Part shown: positions 44,653 to 53,173 of the stretch, piece by piece
Numbering within the stretch: the stretch's first letter is position 1
How the letters are laid out: each line of letters begins with the position of its first letter
Origin: Streptomyces bauhiniae
Lineage (GTDB): Bacteria; Actinomycetota; Actinomycetes; Streptomycetales; Streptomycetaceae
Assembly: GCF_004784475.1 (NCBI RefSeq)
Contig: NZ_SRRT01000001.1
Span: 558,001-622,000, forward strand
DNA: 64,000 nt
Reading direction: 5' to 3'
Notes under the pieces: model-generated
Databases searched by the model: none
What the model was told of the DNA's origin: nothing
What the model saw: the letters and a program-made list of their open reading frames with translations, nothing else
Made by a program: the position numbers and the translations under genes

Positions 44653-45000
44653 ATGCTGATGTTCTTGTTCCTGGTCCTCGCGCTGGCCGTCGTGGTCGGC
44701 GCGGTGACGCTCGCCGTGGTGGGCGGCGGCGAGAGCGCCCCGCTCCAGGAGGCCGTGCCCGAGCGGCTCCAGGACCCGCTGCCCGCGGACCGCCCGCTGC
44801 ACGGCACCGATGTGGAGAGCCTGCGCTTCCCGGTCGCCGCGCGCGGCTACCGCATGGCCGACGTGGACGACGCGCTCAGCCGCCTCGCCGCCGAACTCGG
44901 TGAGCGGGACGCCCGGATCGCGGACCTGCAGAGCGCGCTCGCCGGTGCCCGCGCGGTGCGGCCCCGGCCGGACGAGCCCGGTCCGGAGGACGTCCGATGA
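44653..45000 (+). CDS. DivIVA-like domain protein with N-terminal TM segment
   Basis: 115 aa. The N-terminus MLMFLFLVLALAVVVGAVTL is a membrane anchor. A short linker leads to FPVAARGYRMADVDDALSRL, which matches the DivIVA/Wag31 N-terminal motif (F-x-x-x-x-R-G-Y-x-x-x-x-V-D) and is followed by a short coiled coil (LAAELGERDARIADLQSAL). It is much shorter than Wag31, so it is probably an accessory polar or membrane-curvature protein. ATG 44653 is preferred. It overlaps tag by ATGA, as the Rv1209-tagA pair lie together in M. tuberculosis (memory). Confidence 0.8.
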   Translation: MLMFLFLVLALAVVVGAVTLAVVGGGESAPLQEAVPERLQDPLPADRPLHGTDVESLRFPVAARGYRMADVDDALSRLAAELGERDARIADLQSALAGARAVRPRPDEPGPEDVR

Positions 45001-45593
45001 GCACCGGGGAGGCCCTCGCCGGGGCGGACGGCGCGCTGCGCTGCCCCTGGGCGCTCTCCACCGAGGACTACGTCTCGTACCACGACGACGAGTGGGGGCG
45101 CCCGGTGCACGGGGACGACGCCCTCTTCGAGCGGCTCAGCCTGGAGGCGTTCCAGTCCGGGCTGTCCTGGATCACGATCCTGCGGCGCCGGCCCACCTTC
45201 CGGCTCGCCTTCGCCGACTTCCGGATCGAGAAGGTCGCCGCCTTCACCGAGGCGGATCGCGAGCGTCTCCTGGCCGACCCCGGCATCATCCGCAACCGCG
45301 CCAAGGTCGACGCCACGCTCGCCAACGCGCGCGTGCTGGCCGACTGGTCCGAGGGCGAGCTGGACGAGCTGATCTGGTCCCACGCCCCGGACCCGGTGGC
45401 GCGTCCCGTGCCGAAGGTGCTGGGCGACGTGGCGGCGGTGACCCCGGAGTCCACCGCGCTGTCCAAGGCGCTGAAGAAGCGGGGCCTGAGGTTCGTCGGC
45501 CCGACCACGGCGTACGCCCTGATGCAGGCGTGCGGCCTGGTCGACGACCACCTCGAAGCGTGCGTCAGCCGGGGCGCGGCCACGCGCGGCTGA
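44997..45593 (+). CDS. tag: DNA-3-methyladenine glycosylase I
   Basis: 198-aa base-excision repair enzyme that removes 3-methyladenine. Family motifs: RCPWALSTEDYVSYHDDEWG (zinc-binding Cys and the DEWG segment), FERLSLEAFQSGLSWITIL and the C-terminal FVGPTTAYALMQACGLVDDH. The C-terminal zinc His/Cys are in DDHLEAC. The start overlaps the upstream gene. Confidence 0.93.
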   Translation: MSTGEALAGADGALRCPWALSTEDYVSYHDDEWGRPVHGDDALFERLSLEAFQSGLSWITILRRRPTFRLAFADFRIEKVAAFTEADRERLLADPGIIRNRAKVDATLANARVLADWSEGELDELIWSHAPDPVARPVPKVLGDVAAVTPESTALSKALKKRGLRFVGPTTAYALMQACGLVDDHLEACVSRGAATRG

Positions 45594-45602
45594 GGCGCGG
45601 AC

Positions 45603-45632
45603 CGGCCGGGGTCACGTGGCTTGCCCCGGCCG
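45603..45632. terminator. Bidirectional hairpin between tag and the enoyl-CoA hydratase gene
   Basis: Perfect 9-base arms cggccgggg / ccccggccg with a 12-base loop, between convergent genes. Confidence 0.7.
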
Positions 45633-45641
45633 TTCGGAGCG

Positions 45642-46448
45642 TCAGCGGCCCACGTACTTGGGCTTCTCCTTCTGCACGAACGCCTGCACCGCGATGACGT
45701 GGTCCTCGGAGGCGCCCGCGCGGGTCTGGAGTTCGTCCTCCTTCTCCAGCGCCTCGTCCAGCGAGTGCGTCAGCCCGTACGCCACGGCCTCCTTGATCGC
45801 CGCGTAGGCGACCGTCGGGCCGTCGGCCAGGGCGCGGGCCACCTTCTCCGCCTCGGCGCGCAGCTCGGCGGCCGGGACGACCCGGTTGGCGATGCCCAGC
45901 TCCAGCGCCTCCTGGGCGCCGATGGTGCGCGGGAAGAGCAGCAGGTCGGTGGCGCGGCTGGTGCCGATCACGCGGGGCAGCGTCCAGGAGAGGCCGGAGT
46001 CCGCGCTGAGCGCCACGCCGACGAACGAGGTGTTGAACGCGGCGGTGTCCGCCACCAGGCGGTAGTCCGCGAGCAGCGCGAACCCGAAGCCCGCGCCGGC
46101 CGCCACGCCGTTCACCGCGGCGATCACCGGCTTCTTCGCACCCGCCAGCGCCCGCGCGATCGGGTTGTAGTGCTCCTTGACGGTGCTCATCGTCCGGCCG
46201 CCGCCCCCGCCCTCCCGGTCGGCGGCGAGCAGCCCGATGTGCTCCTTGAGGTCCTGGCCCACGCAGAACGCCCGCTCGCCCGCCGCGGTCAGCAGGATCG
46301 CCCGCACCGCGTCGTCCGCCGCGGCGGCCTCGACGGCCTCGCGCAGCGCGTTCTTGGTGGCGATGTTCAGCGCGTTCATCGCCTCGGGGCGGTTCAGCGT
46401 GATCGTGGCGAGCCCGTCGTTCACCTCGTGGAGCACGATGTCGGCCAT
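45642..46448 (-). CDS. Enoyl-CoA hydratase/isomerase family protein
   Basis: 268-aa crotonase-fold enzyme. The N-terminus VNDGLATITLNRPEAMNALN is the family signature; the oxyanion-hole segment is AFCVGQDLKEH, and AAVNGVAAGAGFGFALLADY plus FNTSFVGVALSADSGLSW cover the active-site region. An Asp occupies the second acid position in LSADSG, as in PaaG/PaaB-like enzymes, so an aromatic or fatty acyl-CoA substrate is possible. ATG 46448 is the start. A perfect 20-bp palindrome lies 26 bases upstream and is probably its operator. Confidence 0.88.
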   Translation of the reverse strand: MADIVLHEVNDGLATITLNRPEAMNALNIATKNALREAVEAAAADDAVRAILLTAAGERAFCVGQDLKEHIGLLAADREGGGGGRTMSTVKEHYNPIARALAGAKKPVIAAVNGVAAGAGFGFALLADYRLVADTAAFNTSFVGVALSADSGLSWTLPRVIGTSRATDLLLFPRTIGAQEALELGIANRVVPAAELRAEAEKVARALADGPTVAYAAIKEAVAYGLTHSLDEALEKEDELQTRAGASEDHVIAVQAFVQKEKPKYVGR

Positions 46449-46474
46449 GGCGCGTCCCCTCCGTTTCGCGTGAT

Positions 46475-46494
46475 GACGTACCGGCCGGTACGTC
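46475..46494. promoter_or_regulatory. Perfect 20-bp palindromic operator upstream of the enoyl-CoA hydratase gene
   Basis: GACGTACCGGCCGGTACGTC reads the same on both strands, centred 36 bases before the hydratase start. The form (central ccgg, 20 bp) is typical of TetR-family operators, which often control acyl-CoA genes. No regulator gene is adjacent, so the protein must be encoded elsewhere. Confidence 0.65.
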
Positions 46495-46820
46495 GTTGTC
46501 CGGGGACAGCATGGCGGAGATCCCGGCCCGGCAGTCGCACCGGCGGTGTGACCTGCGTCTAACAAAACCGCCACAGACATGGCCGACGGGTGTGCCGAGG
46601 GTGGCGCAGTATCGCAGGCACATCCCCGAATTGAGTGGTTTTGCTCGCGCGCGTTGTCCAAGCGATGCGGACCGATGTTGGTCATCGGGTCCTGGGATGC
46701 GGGATAATGGCTGGGAAGCAATGTGTTCGATGCCGGTGTCGCGTGTCCCTCCTGGACCGCGGGTGCCCTCCGTGGGGTCGTCGGCAGACGATGAGCCTGG
46801 TTTCAGGAAGGGGTACGAGC
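46495..46820 (+). other. Region upstream of the DUF3117 gene
   Basis: About 326 bases between divergent genes with no convincing ORF. A ribosome site (aggaaggggtacgagc) precedes ATG 46821. The AT-richer part 46590-46720 probably carries the promoter, but I could not fix the boxes. Confidence 0.4.
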
Positions 46821-46988
46821 ATGGCGGCCATGAAGCCGCGGACGGGTGATGGCCCGCTCGAGGTGACCAAGGAGGGGCGGGGCATCGTCATGCGCGTTCC
46901 GCTCGAAGGCGGCGGTCGACTCGTCGTCGAGCTGACCCCCGACGAGGCAGAGGCACTCGGCGACGCCCTCAAGAAGGTCGTCGTCTAA
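46821..46988 (+). CDS. DUF3117 protein (55 aa)
   Basis: Very small, highly conserved actinobacterial protein: MAAMKPRTGDGPLEVTKEGR then IVMRVPLEGGGRLVVELTPD and EAEALGDALKKVV. Function unknown. It follows tag at the same relative place as Rv1211 in M. tuberculosis (memory). A strong bidirectional terminator follows. Confidence 0.88.
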   Translation: MAAMKPRTGDGPLEVTKEGRGIVMRVPLEGGGRLVVELTPDEAEALGDALKKVVV

Positions 46989-47010
46989 ACGCGCCGCGAT
47001 CTTTTCCTTC

Positions 47011-47048
47011 CGACTGCCCCGGTACCCGTTCAGGTGCCGGGGCAGTCG
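47011..47048. terminator. Bidirectional terminator after the DUF3117 gene
   Basis: Perfect 12-base arms cgactgccccgg / ccggggcagtcg with a 14-base loop, between the convergent DUF3117 and O-methyltransferase genes. Confidence 0.82.
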
Positions 47049-47074
47049 CGTATCCGGGGAGCCGCGCCGGGCGC

Positions 47075-47788
47075 TCAGCGCTTGACGGCGCAGAGCAGGC
47101 CGTCGCCGACCGGCAGCAGCGAGGTCACCAGCTCCGGGCTCTCGCGCACCGTGCGCAGCAGCTCGCGCAGCCGGACCACCTCGGTGGGCTGCGGGCCGGA
47201 GTCGACCGTACGGCCGCTGGCGAAGACGCCCTCGAAGACCACCAGTCCGCCCGGACGCAGCAGGCGCAACGATTCAGCGAGGTAGTCGGAGTACTCGAGC
47301 CGGTCGCCGTCGCAGAAGACCAGGTCGTAGCCCGAGTCCGCGAGGCGGGGCAGCACGTCCAGGGCGGGGCCGGGGATGAACCGGGCGCGGTTGCTGGCGA
47401 AGCCGCAGGCGCGGAACGCCTGCCGCGCGAACTGCTGGTGCTCCGGCTCCGGATCGACCGTGGTCAGGACGCCGTCCGGGCGCATTCCGTGCAGCAGATG
47501 GATTCCGGACACCCCGCAGCCGGTGCCGATCTCCGCGACCGCCTTGGCGTCCACGGAGGCGGCGAGCAGTCGCAGCGCGGCGCCCGTGCTGGGCGCCACC
47601 GAGCGCAGCCCCGCGTCGCGGGCACGGTCCCGGGCCCAGCGCAGTGCTTCGTCCTCGGCGACAAAGGCGTCGGCGAACGCCCAGCTCGTCTGCCGGTTGC
47701 CGGTAATGACCCTCTCCTGTCCCCGTGGTTGCCTCGGCGTGACTGTATCCGTTGCGCCGGGAACCCGCTGATGGGACCGAGCGTTCAC
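47075..47788 (-). CDS. O-methyltransferase (family 3), Rv1220c-like
   Basis: SAM-dependent methyltransferase. The conserved part begins NRQTSWAFADAFVAEDEALR. Motif I is AEIGTGCGVSGIHLLHGM, followed by LTTVDPEPEHQQFARQAF, DLVFCDGDRLEYSDYLAES (metal/acceptor Asp) and LLRPGGLVVFEGVFASGR. Substrate unknown. It diverges from sigE, as Rv1220c does from sigE in M. tuberculosis. The start is uncertain: GTG 47788 gives 237 aa but lacks a ribosome site. A perfect AGGAG sits 6 bases before an ATT codon at 47707, which would give 210 aa, close to Rv1220c (about 215 from memory). See findings. Confidence 0.82.
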   Translation of the reverse strand: MNARSHQRVPGATDTVTPRQPRGQERVITGNRQTSWAFADAFVAEDEALRWARDRARDAGLRSVAPSTGAALRLLAASVDAKAVAEIGTGCGVSGIHLLHGMRPDGVLTTVDPEPEHQQFARQAFRACGFASNRARFIPGPALDVLPRLADSGYDLVFCDGDRLEYSDYLAESLRLLRPGGLVVFEGVFASGRTVDSGPQPTEVVRLRELLRTVRESPELVTSLLPVGDGLLCAVKR

Positions 47789-47945
47789 AGGGGAGAGCCG
47801 GCGTGCGGAGAGCGCGGCGGGCACGCGACGGGGGTGAGAGGTGACGGAGGGTGCGGAGCACATGCTGACGCGGGTGGATGAGCCGGGTCAGCGCGTGTCA
47901 AATTTTCGTAAAACCGCTTATCCGGAGCTAACGGGCGAGGTGGCT

Positions 47946-48728
47946 ATGGTAGGGGCTCCACTGGACACCACCAGAGCCGACAGGGGAGGTGCGGCCGCAC
48001 CCGAGGACCGAGGGGGAGTGCTGCGGCGCTTTCTCGGGTCGGGCAGGCCGAAATCCGTGACCGACACCGCTGCTGACCACCACGCCGCCGGTCCCGCCGC
48101 AGGCGAGACCCAGACCGCGACCTTCGCCACCGACGCGGACGGGCAGGCGTGGACTCCGCCCACCTGGGAGGAGATCGTCAGCACGCACAGCGGCCGCGTC
48201 TACCGCCTCGCCTACCGCCTCACCGGCAACCAGCACGACGCCGAGGACCTCACGCAGGAGGTCTTCGTCCGCGTCTTCCGCTCGCTGTCGACGTACTCGC
48301 CGGGCACCTTCGAGGGCTGGCTGCACCGCATCACCACCAACCTGTTCCTGGACATGGTCCGCCGCAAGCAGCGCATCCGCTTCGACGCCCTGGGCGACGA
48401 CGCGGCCGAGCGCCTGCCCAGCCGTGAGCCGTCCCCGCAGCAGGTCTTCAACGACGCCCACTTCGACGCCGACGTCCAGCAGGCGCTGGACACCCTCGCG
48501 CCGGAGTTCCGCGCGGCCGTGGTGCTGTGCGACATCGAGGGGCTGTCGTACGAGGAGATCGCCGCGACCCTCGGGGTCAAGCTGGGCACCGTCCGCTCCC
48601 GTATCCACCGGGGGCGTTCGCAGCTCCGCAAGGCCCTGGCCCACCGTTCTCCCGAGGCCCGCAAGGCCGAGCGCCGTTCGTTCATGCCCCGGGTCCCCGC
48701 GCTGGGGGGAGGGGGCACGCCCGCGTGA
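47946..48728 (+). CDS. sigE: ECF RNA polymerase sigma factor, SigE-like
   Basis: 260-aa extracytoplasmic-function sigma factor. A long N-terminal extension (about 80 residues) precedes sigma region 2 ([27 protein letters not shown]), a linker with [20 protein letters not shown], and region 4 ([40 protein letters not shown]). It is the orthologue by order and likeness of M. tuberculosis SigE (Rv1221), an envelope-stress factor; it is not the gene called sigE at another S. coelicolor locus. ATG 47946 has the site gaggtggct; the frame is open to 47841, so longer forms are possible. The stop overlaps the anti-sigma start. Confidence 0.88.
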   Translation: MVGAPLDTTRADRGGAAAPEDRGGVLRRFLGSGRPKSVTDTAADHHAAGPAAGETQTATFATDADGQAWTPPTWEEIVSTHSGRVYRLAYRLTGNQHDAEDLTQEVFVRVFRSLSTYSPGTFEGWLHRITTNLFLDMVRRKQRIRFDALGDDAAERLPSREPSPQQVFNDAHFDADVQQALDTLAPEFRAAVVLCDIEGLSYEEIAATLGVKLGTVRSRIHRGRSQLRKALAHRSPEARKAERRSFMPRVPALGGGGTPA

Positions 48729-49594
48729 GTGGAACCGGACCGAACCCCGCGGAGGCGCACCTCGCGGAACAGCATCTGGGAGACCGGCTCTCCGCCCTGG
48801 TGGACGGAGAACTCGGTCATGAGTCGCGCGACCGCGTCCTCGCCCACCTGGCCACCTGCTGCCGGTGCCGGGCGGAGGCCGACGCGCAGCGCCAACTGAA
48901 GAACGTGTTCGCGGAGGCCGCCCCGCCGCCGCCCTCCGAGTCCTTCCTCGCCCGCCTCCAGGGCCTCCCCGGCGGCGACGCCGACGGGCCCGGCGAGCGG
49001 TTCGCCTTCAGCTACGTCCCGGCCGACTCGGGGCACGCCCCGGAGCAGCGCGGCTTCCGTATCCATCCCGTCGCCGACCGGCCCTCCTCGCGGGGGCTGC
49101 GGTTCGCGGCGGCGGCGGCCGGAGCGGTGTCCCTGGCAGCGGTTGCCCTCGGTGGTGTCACCACCGCCCTTCCGGGCGACCTCGCGGCCGACGCCCGCGG
49201 TGGGCCGGGCAACGGGAGCAATGTGGCGCCGTCGCGCTCGGCGGGGGCGGGCTCGGGTACGGGTACGGGTGCCCCTGACACCCAGCGGCGTCGCTCTCCC
49301 GCTCCGCTGCTCGCGCAGGGCGGAGGGACGCTCAATCGCACCCCGGCCGCGCAGGTCTCCGCCACCGCGCCGCTGCTGCCGGGCATTCCGGCGCCGGTCG
49401 ACGCGCGGGTCCAGGACGCCGCGCGGGACCTCGCCATGCCGGTGATGGCGGGCGCGGCCGCGGTCTCCCCGCTGATACGTCCGCTCGGCGAGACCACCCC
49501 CTTCTCCCTGGACTCCTGGCCCCTGGCATCCCCCTCCACCAACACCACCACGGCAGCCGCCCCCACCAACTCCCCCTCACCCTCGGCCCCCTGA
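48725..49594 (+). CDS. rseA: Zinc-binding anti-sigma factor, RseA-like
   Basis: 289 aa from GTG 48725, overlapping the sigma gene stop (GTGA). The N-terminal zf-HC2 domain has [20 protein letters not shown] and the ZAS motif HLATCCRC (H-x3-C-x2-C), which binds zinc and the sigma factor. A hydrophobic segment ([20 protein letters not shown], about 122-142) anchors it in the membrane, and a Gly/Ser/Thr/Pro-rich tail lies outside. It should hold SigE inactive at the membrane until envelope stress. The partner protease HtrA is encoded next. Confidence 0.86.
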   Translation: MSGTGPNPAEAHLAEQHLGDRLSALVDGELGHESRDRVLAHLATCCRCRAEADAQRQLKNVFAEAAPPPPSESFLARLQGLPGGDADGPGERFAFSYVPADSGHAPEQRGFRIHPVADRPSSRGLRFAAAAAGAVSLAAVALGGVTTALPGDLAADARGGPGNGSNVAPSRSAGAGSGTGTGAPDTQRRRSPAPLLAQGGGTLNRTPAAQVSATAPLLPGIPAPVDARVQDAARDLAMPVMAGAAAVSPLIRPLGETTPFSLDSWPLASPSTNTTTAAAPTNSPSPSAP

Positions 49595-49663
49595 CCCCCC
49601 GATCCCTGGTTGAATCCTGTAAGGCCGTCCCCACACGGCCTCCACACCGCGACTGGGGAGAGC

Positions 49664-51694
49664 ATGAACGAGGGTCACCCGAAGCCGCCCGCACCCAGCG
49701 ACGACTTCGAACTACCCAAGCCGGCGGCTACCGCCGGGGTTGACGGTTCCCATATGGGCCACGAGCCCGGCGACCGGCGCCCTGCCGAGGCGGACCGGCC
49801 CGCGGAGCGGGGCGGGGACGAGGACGACGCTCCCGCCGGCGATCCGCTCGACGGGCACGCCTCGCCTGGCGGCGCGCCGTCGATTGCTTCGGAGCGTGCG
49901 GACGGGAGCCCGGACAGCCCTGCCGAGCCGCCGCGCGGAAGCGACTCCCACGGCGCGCCGGTGACTGCTTCGGTGACCGGGGCCGGGGGCGCCGACCGGG
50001 CGCCCGCGGCCGGCGACACTCCGGGTTCGTGGGACGAGCCCCGCGAGACCGCCGACGCCCGCCCGGCCGACCCGCGTGTGGGCGACAGCGGCCGTCCCAA
50101 GCCGTTGCACGACCCCGACCCCTACGGCACCCCTCCCTACGGCGAGCCGGGCCCCTGGGCCCCCGCGCCGCCCATCCAGCACCCCATGGCGCCCCCGACC
50201 CAGGCCACGCCCGCGACGGCCCCACCGAGCCCCGTGCCCCCGGCCGAGCCCAGCGCCCCCGGTCCCGACGGCGAGCCGGGCCCCTGGGCCTCCGCGCCCT
50301 CCGTCCACGGCACCTCCCTGACGGCCGCCTCGGTCCCCGTGTCCCCTGCCGAGTCCAGCGCCCCCGATCCCCACGCCGGCCCGGCCCCGTGGGCCCCCGC
50401 GCCCCCGGCCCACGGCGCCCCCCTCGCGGACGCGCCCGCCTCGCCCCCCGCCGTTCCGGCGCCGGCTCAGTCCCCGGAAGCCGCTCCCGCCCCGGCACCC
50501 CAGCAGGACTCCGCAGCCCCCCGCTACGACCCCTGGAACCCCCTACCCCCCTCCCACCAAGCCGCCCCCGCAACCGCGCCGCACCAGTGGCCCGGATGGA
50601 AGAAGGTTCTCGGGGTCTTTCTTGGGGTCACGCTGGTTGCCGCCGGTGTCGGGGGGTTTCTCGGGGCCTGGGTCGAGCGGGAGGGGACGACCACCGTGCG
50701 GCTGCCGAGCGCCGGGGCCGTGCCGGAGGGGCGGGAGCGGGACAGTGTGGCCGGGATAGCCGCTCGGGCGTTGCCCGGAGTGGTGACGTTGCATGTGCGG
50801 GGCGGGGACGAGAGCGGGACCGGGACCGGCTTCGTGCTGGACGGCCGGGGGCACATCCTCACCAACAACCACGTCGTGGCACCCGCGTCCGGCGGAGGCG
50901 ACATCACCGTGACGTTCAGCAGCGGCGACACCGCCGAGGCGGAGGTCGTCGGCCGGGACAGCGGCTACGACCTGGCCGTCGTCCAGGTGAAGGGCGTCCA
51001 GGGGCTCACCCCGCTGACCCTGGGCGACTCCGACGCCGTACGCGTGGGGGACCCGGTCGTCGCGATCGGCGCCCCCTTCGACCTGGCCAACACCGTGACC
51101 TCCGGCATCGTCAGCGCCAAGGACCGCCCCATCACGGCGGGCGGCGAGAAGGGCGACGGCACCGACGTCAGCTATGTCGACGCGCTCCAGACCGACGCCC
51201 CGATCAACCCCGGCAACTCCGGCGGCCCCCTCCTCGACGCCCACGCCCGCGTGATCGGCGTCAACTCAGCCATCCGCTCCGCCGACCGGGACGCCGACTC
51301 CACCGAGAGCCGGTCCGGCTCGATCGGCCTCGGCTTCGCCATCCCGGCCAACCAGGCCCGCCGGGTCGCCGAGGAACTGATCAACACCGGGCACGCCACC
51401 CACCCGGTGATCGGCGTGACCCTCGACATGGACTACGCCGGCGACGGCGCCCGTATCGACACCGAGGGCGGCGCGGCCGGCCCCGCCGTGCAGAAGGACG
51501 GCCCCGGTGACCGGGCCGGACTGAAGCCGGGCGATCTGATCACCGGGGTCGACGGACACCCCGTCCACTCGGGCGAGGAGCTGATCGTCAAGATCCGCGC
51601 CCACCGCCCCGGCGACCGCCTCCGCCTGACCGTGGGCAGCCCCGGCGCCGAGCACACCGTCACGCTGCGCCTGGGGGCGTCCGGCCGGAACTGA
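49664..51694 (+). CDS. htrA: HtrA-like membrane serine protease with Pro-rich cytoplasmic region
   Basis: 676-aa envelope quality-control protease. Residues 1 to about 305 are disordered, rich in Pro, Ala and acidic residues with repeats such as GEPGPWA and PAPPAHG. One TM follows (VLGVFLGVTLVAAGVGGFLG, about 315-334). The trypsin-like domain has catalytic His 403 (LTNNHVV), Asp 436 (GYDLAVVQ) and Ser 519 (NPGNSGGPLL). A single PDZ domain ends the protein (PGDRAGLKPGDLITGVDGHP). ATG 49664 has a ggggaga ribosome site. It belongs to the sigE-rseA-htrA-tatB unit and probably acts outside the membrane, where it may process RseA or misfolded proteins. Confidence 0.92.
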   Translation: MNEGHPKPPAPSDDFELPKPAATAGVDGSHMGHEPGDRRPAEADRPAERGGDEDDAPAGDPLDGHASPGGAPSIASERADGSPDSPAEPPRGSDSHGAPVTASVTGAGGADRAPAAGDTPGSWDEPRETADARPADPRVGDSGRPKPLHDPDPYGTPPYGEPGPWAPAPPIQHPMAPPTQATPATAPPSPVPPAEPSAPGPDGEPGPWASAPSVHGTSLTAASVPVSPAESSAPDPHAGPAPWAPAPPAHGAPLADAPASPPAVPAPAQSPEAAPAPAPQQDSAAPRYDPWNPLPPSHQAAPATAPHQWPGWKKVLGVFLGVTLVAAGVGGFLGAWVEREGTTTVRLPSAGAVPEGRERDSVAGIAARALPGVVTLHVRGGDESGTGTGFVLDGRGHILTNNHVVAPASGGGDITVTFSSGDTAEAEVVGRDSGYDLAVVQVKGVQGLTPLTLGDSDAVRVGDPVVAIGAPFDLANTVTSGIVSAKDRPITAGGEKGDGTDVSYVDALQTDAPINPGNSGGPLLDAHARVIGVNSAIRSADRDADSTESRSGSIGLGFAIPANQARRVAEELINTGHATHPVIGVTLDMDYAGDGARIDTEGGAAGPAVQKDGPGDRAGLKPGDLITGVDGHPVHSGEELIVKIRAHRPGDRLRLTVGSPGAEHTVTLRLGASGRN

Positions 51695-51778
51695 CGCAAG
51701 TCTCACCTCGGGGCGGTACCGGTCCGGCGGGTGCGCCGGGTACCGTGGGGCGACCGAGGACACGCAAGGAGCTTTCAG

Positions 51779-52231
51779 GTGTTCAATGACATAGGGCCGC
51801 TTGAGCTGGTCACGCTCATCGTCCTCGCCGTGCTCGTCTTCGGTCCGGACAAGCTCCCCAAGTTCATCCAGGACGTCACCCGCACGCTCCGGAAGATCCG
51901 GGAGTTCTCGGACAACGCCAAGAACGACATCCGCAGCGAGCTGGGCCCGGAGTTCAAGGACTTCGAGTTCGAGGACCTCAACCCGAAGGCGTTCCTGCGC
52001 AAGCAGCTCGACAACGACGAGCTGGGTCTCAAGGAGATCCGCAGCACCTTCGACCTGAAGCGCGAGATGGCCGAGCTGACGGACTCCGTGAACGGCCACG
52101 ACACCGCCTCCGCGCTGCCGGGGCCGACCGCCCCCACCTCCTCCGCCGCGTCCGGCGGCCGCGTCGACATGACGAAGAAGCCCGAGGCCCCGAAGGACGA
52201 CCGCCCGCCCTTCGACGCCGACGCCACCTGA
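51779..52231 (+). CDS. tatB: Twin-arginine translocase subunit TatB
   Basis: 150 aa. The N-terminal hydrophobic helix (FNDIGPLELVTLIVLAVLVF) leads into the Tat hinge FGPDKLPKF, followed by an amphipathic helix (IQDVTRTLRKIREFSDNAKN) and a charged tail, the TatB layout. GTG 51779 has a perfect aaggag site 8 bases upstream. It follows htrA as in M. tuberculosis (Rv1224). TatA and TatC are not in the window. The binding lipoprotein at 12542-14299 carries a Tat-type signal and would be a client. Confidence 0.93.
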   Translation: MFNDIGPLELVTLIVLAVLVFGPDKLPKFIQDVTRTLRKIREFSDNAKNDIRSELGPEFKDFEFEDLNPKAFLRKQLDNDELGLKEIRSTFDLKREMAELTDSVNGHDTASALPGPTAPTSSAASGGRVDMTKKPEAPKDDRPPFDADAT

Positions 52232-52290
52232 CGCCGGGGCGGCTTCACCCGGTCGGCCCCGCGCCGCCCGAACAGATCACGACACGCCAC

Positions 52291-52316
52291 GAAACCCGCC
52301 CCACCGGGCGGGTTTC
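52291..52316 (+). terminator. Terminator after tatB
   Basis: Perfect 11-base arms gaaacccgccc / gggcgggtttc with a 4-base cacc loop; the ttt of the right arm completes a typical intrinsic terminator at the end of the sigE unit. Confidence 0.85.
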
Positions 52317-52500
52317 CTCGTCCGTACCAGCCGGACGTCCCGCGTTCGGCCGCCCCCGGAGCCCCTCGCGCCCGTCGCATTCCGGGCAGTCCTCAGCGGT
52401 GTGGATATGCTGCCGAGTTGTTGTGCGGACCGGGCGCGTACGCCCGAAGGGGGGCGGGCCCTTGCCCCGGTCCGACGAGAACGAGGAGGCGTCCGGGCAG

Positions 52501-53172
52501 ATGGAGACCACAAGTCGGGTAAGCGCGCAGACGCCGGCCACCGAGAGCGGCCGGCGCGGCCCCCTCGGCGGCCGGACGGTCGACGGCTATCTGCGCGCGC
52601 CCTTCCCCTGGTACGGCCTCGACGAGGCGTTCACGGGCCACCGCTGGCTGCTCCAGGTCGGCCTGGCCGCCGACGGCGCGGTGGAGCACGGTTCGATCGG
52701 GCACGGCGACGAGCCCTCCGTACGCAACGAGCACAGCGCGAACTCCTCGGACGAGCCGCGGGAGAAGTTCGCCGTCGTCGTCACCGTGCCGGTCAACCCC
52801 TCCCGCCGCAGCGCGGACGGCACCGGGCTGCTGGAGGCCACCTCGGTCTCCTCGGCGGCCTGGCTGGCCGGGGTGGGCCTGCTGTCGGTCACCTGGCCCG
52901 GCCAGATGGACCACACCCTGCGCGACGACTGGCTGGACCAGCAGACCGAGACCGCGTGGGCACTGGCCGACGACCTCGACGGCTCGGAGTGGGCGAAGCT
53001 CTCCCTGCCGGTGGACGGCGTGGCCACGCCCTTCCACTACCGGGAGTCGGAGTTCGGCTGGGTGCTCGCCGGTGCCACCGAGGCGGGCGTCCACGTCGGC
53101 GCGTACGGCCGGGGGATGAGCGCCTACGGGCTCGGCTTCGCCGTCGTCAAGGACATCGGCGCCTACGCCTGA
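52501..53172 (+). CDS. Conserved actinobacterial protein of unknown function
   Basis: 223-aa soluble protein with no membrane segment or recognised domain. Distinctive segments are GRTVDGYLRAPFPWYGLDEA, SVRNEHSANSSDEPREKFAV and HYRESEFGWVLAGATEAGVH. The tone of the sequence (many Trp, Gly and acidic residues) suggests a globular cytosolic protein. ATG 52501 follows gaggaggcg; an in-frame TTG at 52462 behind aagggggg is an alternative. It ends 1 base before a perfect 53-base inverted repeat. Confidence 0.7.
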   Translation: METTSRVSAQTPATESGRRGPLGGRTVDGYLRAPFPWYGLDEAFTGHRWLLQVGLAADGAVEHGSIGHGDEPSVRNEHSANSSDEPREKFAVVVTVPVNPSRRSADGTGLLEATSVSSAAWLAGVGLLSVTWPGQMDHTLRDDWLDQQTETAWALADDLDGSEWAKLSLPVDGVATPFHYRESEFGWVLAGATEAGVHVGAYGRGMSAYGLGFAVVKDIGAYA

Positions 53173-53173
53173 C

